DNA of 64,000 bases from Hydractinia symbiolongicarpus. Its lineage: Eukaryota; Cnidaria; Hydrozoa; Anthoathecata; Hydractiniidae. The translations under genes were made by a program, and so were the position numbers. Below the pieces are notes generated by a model. The model was not told the origin of the DNA. It saw nothing but the letters and a program-made list of their open reading frames with translations, and did not search any database. Location: assembly GCF_029227915.1 (NCBI RefSeq), contig NC_079880.1, positions 1,428,001-1,492,000 on the forward strand, read 5' to 3'. This document shows, piece by piece, positions 52,351-61,516 of the stretch (position 1 is the first letter of the stretch; each line of letters opens with the position of its first letter).

Positions 52351-52553
52351 ATGAGTTTACTTACAGGGTACTTTCTTTGTATACATTCGACTATACGGGC
52401 CAAGCCCGGGATTTACGGGAAATCGCGGGTTTTCGTTTTCCGGCGATTAAACCTCTTTCATTAAGCGTCTAATCAAAAATGAAAACATTTTTGAAAACTA
52501 CAAGTCTCATGCGTTTTAGTGGTGAAAAAAAAATTTAAAAAATCGTTCTGGAA
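52351..52553 (+). repeat. Monomer subfamily F exemplar
   Basis: F monomers contain tacattcgactatacgggcc, gttttccggcgattaaacc, tctttcattaagcgtctaat and gtgaaaaaaaaattt. They occur near 3.6 kb, 22.3 kb, 33.2 kb and then repeatedly from 49.3 kb to the right edge. F is the first monomer of the right-hand cassette F-E-G-C'-V. It also carries the closest approach to a CENP-B box in the window, one base short in spacing. Confidence 0.9.
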
Positions 52554-52754
52554 ATGAGTTTACTCCCTGGGTACTTTCTTTGTATAGTTTTGACTATACG
52601 GGCCGAGTCCGGGATTTAGGGAAATCGCAGGTTTTCGTTTGCCGGCGATTAAACTGCTTTTTTTCAGCGTCTCATCAAAAATGAAAACATTTTTGAAAAC
52701 TACAAGTCTCATGCGTTTTAGTGGTGAAAAGTAATTTAAAAAATCGTTTGGAAA
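52554..52754 (+). repeat. Monomer subfamily E exemplar
   Basis: E is B-like (gggccgagtccggg, aaactgctttttttcag) but has tttgtatagttttgac instead of tttgtatacttttgac and ends gtgaaaagtaattt, two bases shorter than the A form, giving a 201-bp monomer. E copies are seen near 3,987 and then from 49,548 onward (51.78, 52.58, 54.23, 56.69, 57.30, 58.51, 59.12, 60.53, 61.75, 62.96, 63.56 kb). The tatag change makes a perfect inverted repeat. Confidence 0.9.
52582..52599. other. Perfect hairpin H1 in an E monomer
   Basis: GTATAGT and ACTATAC are exact reverse complements separated by TTTG. In most other monomers the left arm is GTATACT, leaving one mismatch. The perfect form is found in E monomers only. 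It lies at monomer positions 29-46. Confidence 0.85.
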
Positions 52755-52956
52755 ATGAGTTTACGCCCTGGGTACTTTCTTTGTATACTTTTGACTATAC
52801 GGCCAAGCCCGGGATTTACGGGAAATTGCGGGTTTTCGTTTGCCGGCGATTAAACTTCTTTTATTCAGCGTCCCATCAAATATGAAAATATTTTTAAAAA
52901 CTACAAGTCTTATGCGTTTTAGTGGTGAGAAAATAATTTAAAAAATCGTTCTGGAA
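52755..52956 (+). repeat. Monomer subfamily G exemplar
   Basis: G monomers open atgagtttacgccctggg after cgtttggaaa, contain actatacggccaag (one g fewer), aattgcggg, and gcgtcccatcaaatatg followed by aaaatattttt. They occur at about 1.0-1.7 kb, at 4.28 kb, and from 49.85 kb to the end, but not in the roughly 45 kb between. In the last 8 kb a derived form reads gcgtcccaacaaatatg with gggtttccgtttgcc. Confidence 0.9.
52878..52893. other. Alternative hairpin in G monomers
   Basis: AAATAT and ATATTT are exact reverse complements around a GAAA loop. Relative to the standard monomer this needs two substitutions (A to T and C to T), each converting a mismatch into a pair in a register shifted by two from H3. 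Confidence 0.75.
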
Positions 52957-53159
52957 ATGAGTTTACTCACAGGGTACTTTCTTTGTATACATTCGACTAT
53001 ACGTGCCGAGCCCGGGATTTACGGGAAATCGCGGATTTTCGTTTGCCGGCGATTAAACTGCTTTTATTCAGCGTCTCATCAAAAATGAAAACATTCTTGA
53101 AAACTACAAGTCTCATGCGTTTTAGTGGTGAAATAATAATTTAAAAAATCGTTTGGGAA

Positions 53160-53362
53160 ATGAGTTTACTCCCTGGGTACTTTCTTTGTATACTTTTGAC
53201 TATACGGGTCGAGTCCAGGATTTACGGGAAATCGCAGGTTTTCGTTTGCCGGCGATTAAACTTCTTTTATTCAGCGTCTCATCAAAGATGAAAACATTTT
53301 TAAAAACTACAAGTCTCATGCGTTTTAGTGGTGAAAAAGTAATTTAAAAAATCGTTCGGGAA
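53160..53362 (+). repeat. Monomer subfamily V exemplar
   Basis: V follows cgtttgggaaatgag and carries gggtcgagtccagg (or gggccgagtccagg in older copies), then aatcgcagg and aaacttcttttattcag. In the right part of the array V always follows C'. Copies begin near 4,563, 50,125, 53,160, 54,810, 57,875, 59,695, 61,111 and 62,326. The conserved C'-V adjacency is the backbone of the right-hand higher-order repeat. Confidence 0.86.
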
Positions 53363-53565
53363 ATGAGTTTACTCCCAGGGTACTTTCTTTGTATACTTTT
53401 GACTATACGGGCCAAGCCCGGGATTTACGGGAAATGGCGGGTTTTCGTTTGTCGGCGATTAAACTTCTTTTATTCAGCGTCTCATCAAAAATGAGAACAT
53501 TTTTAAAAACTACAAGTCTTATGCGTTTTAGTGATGAAAAAATAATTTAAAAAATCGTTCTGGAA

Positions 53566-53612
53566 ATGAGTTTACTCACAGGGTACTTTCTTTGTATACA
53601 TTCGACTATACG
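53566..53612 (+). repeat. 5' part of the C monomer split by the insertion, copy 1
   Basis: Monomer positions 1-47 (atgagtttactcacaggg to actatacg) are followed directly by the insertion. The monomer resumes at position 48 (tgccaagcccggg) at 53,844. The split therefore falls within the short dyad-flanked segment ctatacg|tgcc. Confidence 0.88.
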
Positions 53613-53839
53613 ACTATACGGATGTACTCTCGCTAATTTCATATTTGCTTATACACTCACTTAATTTATACAACCACAAATGTTTAAAAAATTGTATATA
53701 TCTAAAAATATTTTATGCCTTATATTTATACTGTATATTTTAAAATCTTTCTTTTCAAGTTGACATTAACTAGCTTTTATTAGCTATATATGTATTTATA
53801 CTTAGTCAACTATAAATAAATGAATAATAATAATAATAA
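53613..53839 (+). mobile_element. Retrotransposon-like insertion (3' end, AAT tail), copy 1
   Basis: This is the first of only two non-satellite segments in the array. It is strongly AT-rich, has no open reading frame, contains AATAAA at 53,815-53,820 and ends in an AAT repeat (53,823-53,840). These are features of the 3' end of a 5'-truncated non-LTR retrotransposon (LINE) or a derived SINE inserted by target-primed reverse transcription. Possible target duplication is tacg or atacg (left 53,608-53,612, right 53,839-53,843), although the AAT tail makes the exact edge ambiguous. The left end has an extra copy of actatacg (53,613-53,620) in tandem with the flanking satellite. The family cannot be named from this fragment; a MITE or a captured genomic fragment are less likely alternatives. 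Confidence 0.68.
53815..53820 (+). promoter_or_regulatory. AATAAA polyadenylation-signal motif in the insertion
   Basis: The hexamer sits three bases before the start of the AAT repeat at the right end of the insertion, consistent with the 3' end of a retrotransposon RNA in the plus orientation. The same motif lies at 55,465-55,470 in the second copy. In AT-rich DNA the hexamer alone would be weak evidence. Confidence 0.5.
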
Positions 53840-54000
53840 TACGTGCCAAGCCCGGGATTTACGGGAAATCACGGGTTTTCCTTTGCCGGCGATTAAAGTG
53901 CTTTTATTCAGCGTCTCATCAAAAATGAAAACATTTTTGAAAACTACATGTCTCATGCGATTTAGTGGTGAAAAAATAATTTAAAAAATCGCTCGGGGAA

Positions 54001-55649
54001 ATGAGTTTACTCCCTGGGTACTTTCTTTGTATACATTCGACTATACGGGCCAAGCCCGGGATTTACGGGAAATCGCGGGTTTTCGTTTTCCGGCGATTAA
54101 ACCTCTTTCATTAAGCGTCTAATCAAAAATGAAAACATTTTTGAAAACTACAAGTCTCATGCGTTTTAGTGGTGAAAAAAAAATTTAAAAAATCGTTCTG
54201 GAAATGAGTTTACTCCCTGGGTACTTTCTTTGTATAGTTTTGACTATACGGGCCGAGTCCGGGATTTAGGGAAATCGCAGGTTTTCGTTTGCCGGCGATT
54301 AAACTGCTTTTTTTCAGCGTCTCATCAAAAATGAAAACATTTTTGAAAACTACAAGTCTCATGCGTTTTAGTGGTGAAAAGTAATTTAAAAAATCGTTTG
54401 GAAAATGAGTTTACGCCCTGGGTACTTTCTTTGTATACTTTTGACTATACGGCCAAGCCCGGGATTTACGGGAAATTGCGGGTTTTCGTTTGCCGGCGAT
54501 TAAACTTCTTTTATTCAGCGTCCCATCAAATATGAAAATATTTTTAAAAACTACAAGTCTTATGCGTTTTAGTGGTGAGAAAATAATTTAAAAAATCGTT
54601 CTGGAAATGAGTTTACTCACAGGGTACTTTCTTTGTATACATTCGACTATACGTGCCGAGCCCGGGATTTACGGGAAATCGCGGATTTTCGTTTGCCGGC
54701 GATTAAACTGCTTTTATTCAGCGTCTCATCAAAAATGAAAACATTCTTGAAAACTACAAGTCTCATGCGTTTTAGTGGTGAAATAATAATTTAAAAAATC
54801 GTTTGGGAAATGAGTTTACTCCCTGGGTACTTTCTTTGTATACTTTTGACTATACGGGTCGAGTCCAGGATTTACGGGAAATCGCAGGTTTTCGTTTGCC
54901 GGCGATTAAACTTCTTTTATTCAGCGTCTCATCAAAGATGAAAACATTTTTAAAAACTACAAGTCTCATGCGTTTTAGTGGTGAAAAAGTAATTTAAAAA
55001 ATCGTTCGGGAAATGAGTTTACTCCCAGGGTACTTTCTTTGTATACTTTTGACTATACGGGCCAAGCCCGGGATTTACGGGAAATGGCGGGTTTTCGTTT
55101 GTCGGCGATTAAACTTCTTTTATTCAGCGTCTCATCAAAAATGAGAACATTTTTAAAAACTACAAGTCTTATGCGTTTTAGTGATGAAAAAATAATTTAA
55201 AAAATCGTTCTGGAAATGAGTTTACTCACAGGGTACTTTCTTTGTATACATTCGACTATACGACTATACGGATGTACTCTCGCTAATTTCATATTTGCTT
55301 ATACACTCACTTAATTTATACAACCACAAATGTTTAAAAAATTGTATATATCTAAAAATATTTTATGCCTTATATTTATACTGTATATTTTAAAATCTTT
55401 CTTTTCAAGTTGACATTAACTAGCTTTTATTAGCTATATATGTATTTATACTTAGTCAACTATAAATAAATGAATAATAATAATAATAATACGTGCCAAG
55501 CCCGGGATTTACGGGAAATCACGGGTTTTCCTTTGCCGGCGATTAAAGTGCTTTTATTCAGCGTCTCATCAAAAATGAAAACATTTTTAAAAACTACAAG
55601 TCTTATGCGTTTTAGTGGTGAAAAAATAATTTAAAAAATCGTTCTGGAA
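54001..55649 (+). repeat. 1,650-bp HOR unit 2 (seven monomers plus insertion)
   Basis: This abuts unit 1 exactly in monomer phase and is nearly identical, including the insertion. The difference at its start (ctccctgggtac for cttacagggtac in the F monomer) and at its end (cttatgcgttttagtgg instead of catgcgatttagtgg) show that the crossover points lie in the flanking F and C monomers. Confidence 0.93.
55263..55489 (+). mobile_element. Retrotransposon-like insertion, copy 2 (by duplication)
   Basis: The sequence, flanks, extra actatacg and AAT tail are the same as at 53,613, at an offset of 1,650. The identical position within the same monomer context shows that this is one insertion event copied with its 1,650-bp satellite unit, not two independent insertions. 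Confidence 0.72.
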
Positions 55650-57065
55650 ATGAGTTTACTCACAGGGTACTTTCTTTGTATACATTCGACTATGCGGGCC
55701 AAGCCCGGGATTTACGGGAAATCGCGGGTTTTCGTTTTCCGGCGATTAAACCTCTTTCATTAAGCGTCTATTCAAAAATGAAAACATTTTTGAAAACTAC
55801 AAGTCTCATGCGTTTTAGTGGTGAAAAAAAAATTTAAAAAATCGTTCGGAAAATGAGTTTACTCCCTGGGTACTTTCTTTGTATACATTCGACTATACGG
55901 GCCAAGCCCCGGATTTACGGGAAAACGCGGGATTTCGTTTGCCGGCGATTAAACCTCTTTCATTAAGCGTCTCATCAAAAATGAAAACATTTTTGCAAAC
56001 TACAAGTCTCATGCGTTTTAGTGGTGAAAAGTAATTTAAAAAATCGTTTGGAAAATGAGTTTACGCCCTGGGTACTTTCTTTGTATACTTTTGACTATAC
56101 GGCCAAGCCCGGGATTTACGGGAAATTGCGGGTTTTCGTTTGCCGGCGATTAAACTTCTTTTATTCAGCGTCCCATCAAATATGAAAATATTTTTAAAAA
56201 CTACAAGTCTTATGCGTTTTAGTGGTGAGAAAATAATTTAAAAAATCGTTCTGGAAATGAGTTTACTCACAGGGTACTTTCTTTGTATACATTCGACTAT
56301 ACGTGCCGAGCCCGGGATTTACGGGAAATCGCGGATTTTCGTTTGCCGGCGATTAAACTGCTTTTATTCAGCGTCTCATCAAAAATGAAAACATTCTTGA
56401 AAACTACAAGTCTCATGCGTTTTAGTGGTGAAAAAATAATTTAAAAAATCGTTCTGGAAATGAGTTTACTTACAGGGTACTTTCTTTGTATACATTCGAC
56501 TATACGGGCCAAGCCCGGGATTTACGGGAAATCGCGGGTTTTCGTTTTCCGGCGATTAAACCTCTTTCATTAAGCGTCTAATCAAAAATGAAAACATTTT
56601 TGAAAACTACAAGTCTCATGCGTTTTAGTGGTGAAAAAAAAATTTAAAAAATCGTTCTGGAAATGAGTTTACTCCCTGGGTACTTTCTTTGTATAGTTTT
56701 GACTATACGGGCCGAGTCCGGGATTTAGGGAAATCGCAGGTTTTCGTTTGCCGGCGATTAAACTGCTTTTTTTCAGCGTCTCATCAAAAATGAAAACATT
56801 TTTGAAAACTACAAGTCTCATGCGTTTTAGTGGTGAAAAGTAATTTAAAAAATCGTTTGGAAAATGAGTTTACGCCCTGGGAACTTTCTTTGTATACTTT
56901 TGACTATACGGCCAAGCCCGGGATTTACGGGAAATTGCGGGTTTCCGTTTGCCGGCGATTAAACTTCTTTTATTCAGCGTCCCAACAAATATGAAAATAT
57001 TTTTAAAAACTACAAGTCTTATGCGTTTTAGTGGTGAGAAAATAATTTAAAAAATCGTTCTGGAA
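55650..57065 (+). repeat. Seven monomers: F, Y, G, C', F, E, G
   Basis: The order is F (55,650, with ctatgcgggcc), the ccccgg variant Y near 55.9 kb, G, C', F, E and G. Y next to F otherwise occurs only at 3.55-3.95 kb. E is missing after Y, so the block is a recombined version of the cassette. Confidence 0.82.
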
Positions 57066-60000
57066 ATGAGTTTACTTACAGGGTACTTTCTTTGTATACA
57101 TTCGACTATACGGGCCAAGCCCGGGATTTACGGGAAATCGCGGGTTTTCGTTTTCCGGCGATTAAACCTCTTTCATTAAGCGTCTAATCAAAAATGAAAA
57201 CATTTTTGAAAACTACAAGTCTCATGCGTTTTAGTGGTGAAAAAAAAATTTAAAAAATCGTTTTGGAAATGAGTTTACTCCCTGGGTACTTTCTTTGTAT
57301 AGTTTTGACTATACGGGCCGAGTCCGGGATTTAGGGAAATCGCAGGTTTTCGTTTGCCGGCGATTAAACTGCTTTTTTTCAGCGTCTCATCAAAAATGAA
57401 AACATTTTTGAAAACTACAAGTCTCATGCGTTTTAGTGGTGAAAAGTAATTTAAAAAATCGTTTGGAAAATGAGTTTACGCCCTGGGTACTTTCTTTGTA
57501 TACTTTTGACTATACGGCCAAGCCCGGGATTTACGGGAAATTGCGGGTTTCCGTTTGCCGGCGATTAAACTTCTTTTATTCAGCGTCCCAACAAATATGA
57601 AAATATTTTTAAAAACTACAAGTCTTATGCGTTTTAGTGGTGAAAAAATAATTTAAAAAATCGTTCTGGAAATGAGTTTACTCACAGGGTACTTTCTTTG
57701 TATACATTCGACTATACGTGCCGAGCCCAGGATTTACGGGAAATCGCGGATTTTCGTTTGCCGGCGATTAAACTGCTTTTATTCAGCGTCTCTTCAAAAA
57801 TGAAAACATTCTTGAAAACTACAAGTCTCATGCGTTTTAGTGGTGAAATAATAATTTAAAAAATCGTTTGGGAAATGAGTTTACTCCCTGGGTACTTTCT
57901 TTGTATACTTTTGACTATACGGGTCGAGTCCAGGATTTACGGGAAATCGCAGGTTTTCGTTTGCCGGCGATTAAACTTCTTTTATTCAGCGTCTCATCAA
58001 AAATGAGAACATTTTTAAAAACTACAAGTCTTATGCGTTTTAGTGATGAAAAAATAATTTAAAAAATCGTTCTGGAAATGAGTTTACTCACAGGGTACTT
58101 TCTTTGTATACTTTTGACTATACTGGCCGAGTCCGGGATTTACGGGAAATCGCGGATTTTCGTTTGCCGGCGATTAAACTTCTTTTATTCAGCGTCCCAT
58201 CAAATATGAAAATATTTTTGAAAACTACAAGTCTCATGCATTTAGTGGTAAAAAAATAATATAAAAAATCGTTCGGGAAATCAGTTTACTCCCTGGGTAC
58301 TTTCTTTGTATACTTTTGACTATACGGGCCAAGCCCGGGATTTACGGGAAATTGCGGGTTTTCGTTTGCCGGCGATTAAACTTCTTTTATTCAGCGTCTC
58401 AACAAAAATGGAAACACTTTTAAAAACTACAAGTCTTATGCGTTTTAGTGGTGAAAAAATAATTTAAAAAATCGTTCGGGAAATGAGTTTACTCCCTGGG
58501 TACTTTCTTTGTATAGTTTTGACTATACGGGCCGAGTCCGGGATTTAGGGAAATCGCAGGTTTTCGTTTGCCGGCGATTAAACTGTTTTTTTTCAGCGTC
58601 TCATCAAAAATGAAAACATTTTTGAAAACTACAAGTCTCATGCGTTTTAGTGGTGAAAAGTAATTTAAAAAATCGTTTGGAAAATGAGTTTACGCCCTGG
58701 GTACTTTCTTTGTATACTTTTGACTATACGGCCAAGCCCGGGATTAACGGGAAATTGCGGGTTTTCGTTTGCCGGCGATTAAACCTCTTTTATTCAGCGT
58801 CCCATCAAATATGAAAATATTTTTAAAACCTACAAGTCTTATGCGTTTTAGTGGTGAAAAAATAATTTAAAAAATCGTTCTGGAAATGAGTTTACTTACA
58901 GGGTACTTTCTTTGTATACATTCGACTATACGGGCCAAGCCCGGGATTTACGGGAAATCGGGGGTTTTCGTTTTCCGGCGATTAAACCTCTTTCATTAAG
59001 CGTCTAATCAAAAATGAAAACATTTTTGAAAACTACAAGTCTCATGCGTTTTAGTGGTGAAAAAAAAATTTAAAAAATCGTTTTGGAAATGAGTTTACTC
59101 CCTGGGTACTTTCTTTGTATAGTTTTGACTATACGGGCCGAGTCCGGGATTTAGGGAAATCGCAGGTTTTCGTTTGCCGGCGATTAAACTGCTTTTTTTC
59201 AGCGTCTCATCAAAAATGAAAACATTTTTGAAAACTACAAGTCTCATGCGTTTTAGTGGTGAAAAGTAATTTAAAAAATCGTTTGGAAAATGAGTTTACG
59301 CCCTGGGTACTTTCTTTGTATACTTTTGACTATACGGCCAAGCCCGGGATTTACGGGAAATTGCGGGTTTCCGTTTGCCGGCGATTAAACTTCTTTTATT
59401 CAGCGTCCCAACAAATATGAAAATATTTTTTAAAACTACAAGTCTTATGCGTTTTAGTGGTGAAAAAATAATTTAAAAAATCGTTCTGGAAATGAGTTTA
59501 CTCACAGGGTACTTTCTTTGTATACATTCGACTATACGTGCCGAGCCCAGGATTTACGGGAAATCGCGGATTTTCGTTTGCCGGCGATTAAACTGCTTTT
59601 ATTCAGCGTCTCTTCAAAAATGAAAACATTCTTGAAAACTACAAGTCTCATGCGTTTTAGTGGTGAAATAATAATTTAAAAAATCGTTTGGGAAATGAGT
59701 TTACTCCCTGGGTACTTTCTTTGTATACTTTTGACTATACGGGTCGAGTCCAGGATTTACGGGAAATCGCAGGTTTTCGTTTGCCGGCGATTAAACTTCT
59801 TTTATTCAGCGTCTCATCAAAAATGAGAACATTTTTAAAAACTACAAGTCTTATGCGTTTTAGTGATGAAAAAATAATTTAAAAAATCGTTCTGGAAATG
59901 AGTTTACTCACAGGGTACTTTCTTTGTATACTTTTGACTATACGGGCCAAGCCCGGGATTTACGGGAAATGGCGGGTTTTCGTTTGCCGGCGATTAAACT

Positions 60001-61516
60001 GTTTTTTTTCAGCGTCTCATCAAAAATGAAAACATTTTTGAAAACTACAAGTCTCATGCGTTTTAGTGGTGAAAAGTAATTTAAAAAATCGTTTGGAAAA
60101 TGAGTTTACGCCCTGGGTACTTTCTTTGTATACTTTTGACTATACGGCCAAGCCCGGGATTTACGGGAAATTGCGGGTTTTCGTTTGCCGGCGATTAAAC
60201 CTCTTTTATTCAGCGTCCCATCAAATATGAAAATATTTTTAAAACCTACAAGTCTTATGCGTTTTAGTGGTGAAAAAATAATTTAAAAAATCGTTCTGGA
60301 AATGAGTTTACTTACAGGGTACTTTCTTTGTATACATTCGACTATACGGGCCAAGCCCGGGATTTACGGGAAATCGCGGGTTTTCGTTTTCCGGCGATTA
60401 AACCTCTTTCATTAAGCGTCTAATCAAAAATGAAAACATTTTTGAGAACTACAAATCTCATGCGTTTTAGTGGTGAAAAAAAAATTTAAAAAATCGTTCT
60501 GGAAATGAGTTTACTCCCTGGGTACTTTCTTTGTATAGTTTTGACTATACGGGCCCAGTCCGGGATTTAGGGAAATCGCAGGTTTTCGTTTGCCGGCGAT
60601 TAAACTGCTTTTTTTCAGCGTCTCATCAAAAATGAAAACATTTTTGAAAACTACAAGTCTCATGCGTTTTAGTGGTGAAAAGTAATTTAAAAAATCGTTT
60701 GGAAAATGAGTTTACGCCCTGGGTACTTTCTTTGTATACTTTTGACTATACGGCCAAGCCCGGGATTTACGGGAAATTGCGGGTTTCCGTTTGCCGGCGA
60801 TTAAACTTCTTTTATTCAGCGTCCCAACAAATATGAAAATATTTTTAAAAACTACAAGTCTTATGCGTTTTAGTGGTGAAAAAATAATTTAAAAAATCGT
60901 TCTGGAAATGAGTTTACTCACAGGGTACTTTCTTTGTATACATTCGACTATACGTGCCGAGCCCGGGATTTACGGGAAATCGCGGATTTTCGTTTGCCGG
61001 CGATTAAACTGCTTTTATTCAGCGTCTCATCAAAAATGAAAACATTCTTGAAAACTACAAGTCTCATGCGTTTTAGTGGTGAAATAATAATTTAAAAAAT
61101 CGTTTGGGAAATGAGTTTACTCCCTGGGTACTTTCTTTGTATACTTTTGACTATACGGGTCGAGTCCAGGATTTACGGGAAATCGCAGGTTTTCGTTTGC
61201 CGGCGATTAAACTTCTTTTATTCAGCGTCTCATCAAAAATGAGAACATTTTTAAAAACTACAAGTCTTATGCGTTTTAGTGATGAAAAAATAATTTAAAA
61301 AATCGTTCTGGAAATGAGTTTACTCACAGGGTACTTTCTTTGTATACTTTTGACTATACGGGCCAAGCCCGGGATTTACGGGAAATGGCGGGTTTTCGTT
61401 TGCCGGCGATTAAACTTCTTTTATTCAGCGTCTCATCAAAAATGAGAACATTTTTAAAAACTACAAGTCTTATGCGTTTTAGTGATGAAAAAATAATTTA
61501 AAAAATCGTTCTGGAA
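57066..61516 (+). repeat. 4,451-bp 22-monomer HOR, copy 1
   Basis: Landmarks repeat at exactly 4,451 bp: tactggccgagtccggg at 58,121 and 62,572, V at 57,875 and 62,326, and tggaaatgagtttac at 58,881 and 63,332. Inside it, smaller cassettes of 1,820 and 1,416 bp are also visible from the V spacing (57,868; 59,688; 61,104). It contains the otherwise rare catgcatttagtggt form near 58,235, related to one near 1,280. Confidence 0.92.
59898..60099 (+). repeat. Hybrid X/E monomer
   Basis: It starts as X (gccaagcccggg, gaaatggcggg) and ends as the derived E form seen at 58.57 kb (aaactgttttttttcag, gaaaagtaattt). The switch lies between about 59,965 and 60,000. It marks a crossover that removed intervening monomers and produced the shorter internal spacing of this HOR. 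Confidence 0.76.

Larger units (their letters stand above)
52351..54000 (+). repeat. 1,650-bp HOR unit 1 (seven monomers plus insertion)
   Basis: The order is F, E, G, C', V, X (gaaatggcggg with gtttgtcggcg), then a C monomer split by a roughly 227-bp insertion. Every landmark recurs 1,650 bp downstream. Unit 1 ends with ctacatgtctcatgcgattt and gctcggggaaatgag, which unit 2 lacks. Confidence 0.93.

Noticed and set aside
53613-53839. MITE or LTR solo element
   Set aside because: No terminal inverted repeats and no tg...ca ends are visible; the AAT tail and AATAAA fit a non-LTR 3' end better.
53613-55489. Two independent insertions of the same element
   Set aside because: Both copies have the same flanks, the same extra actatacg and the same offset of 1,650 bp as the surrounding monomers, so one event was duplicated.
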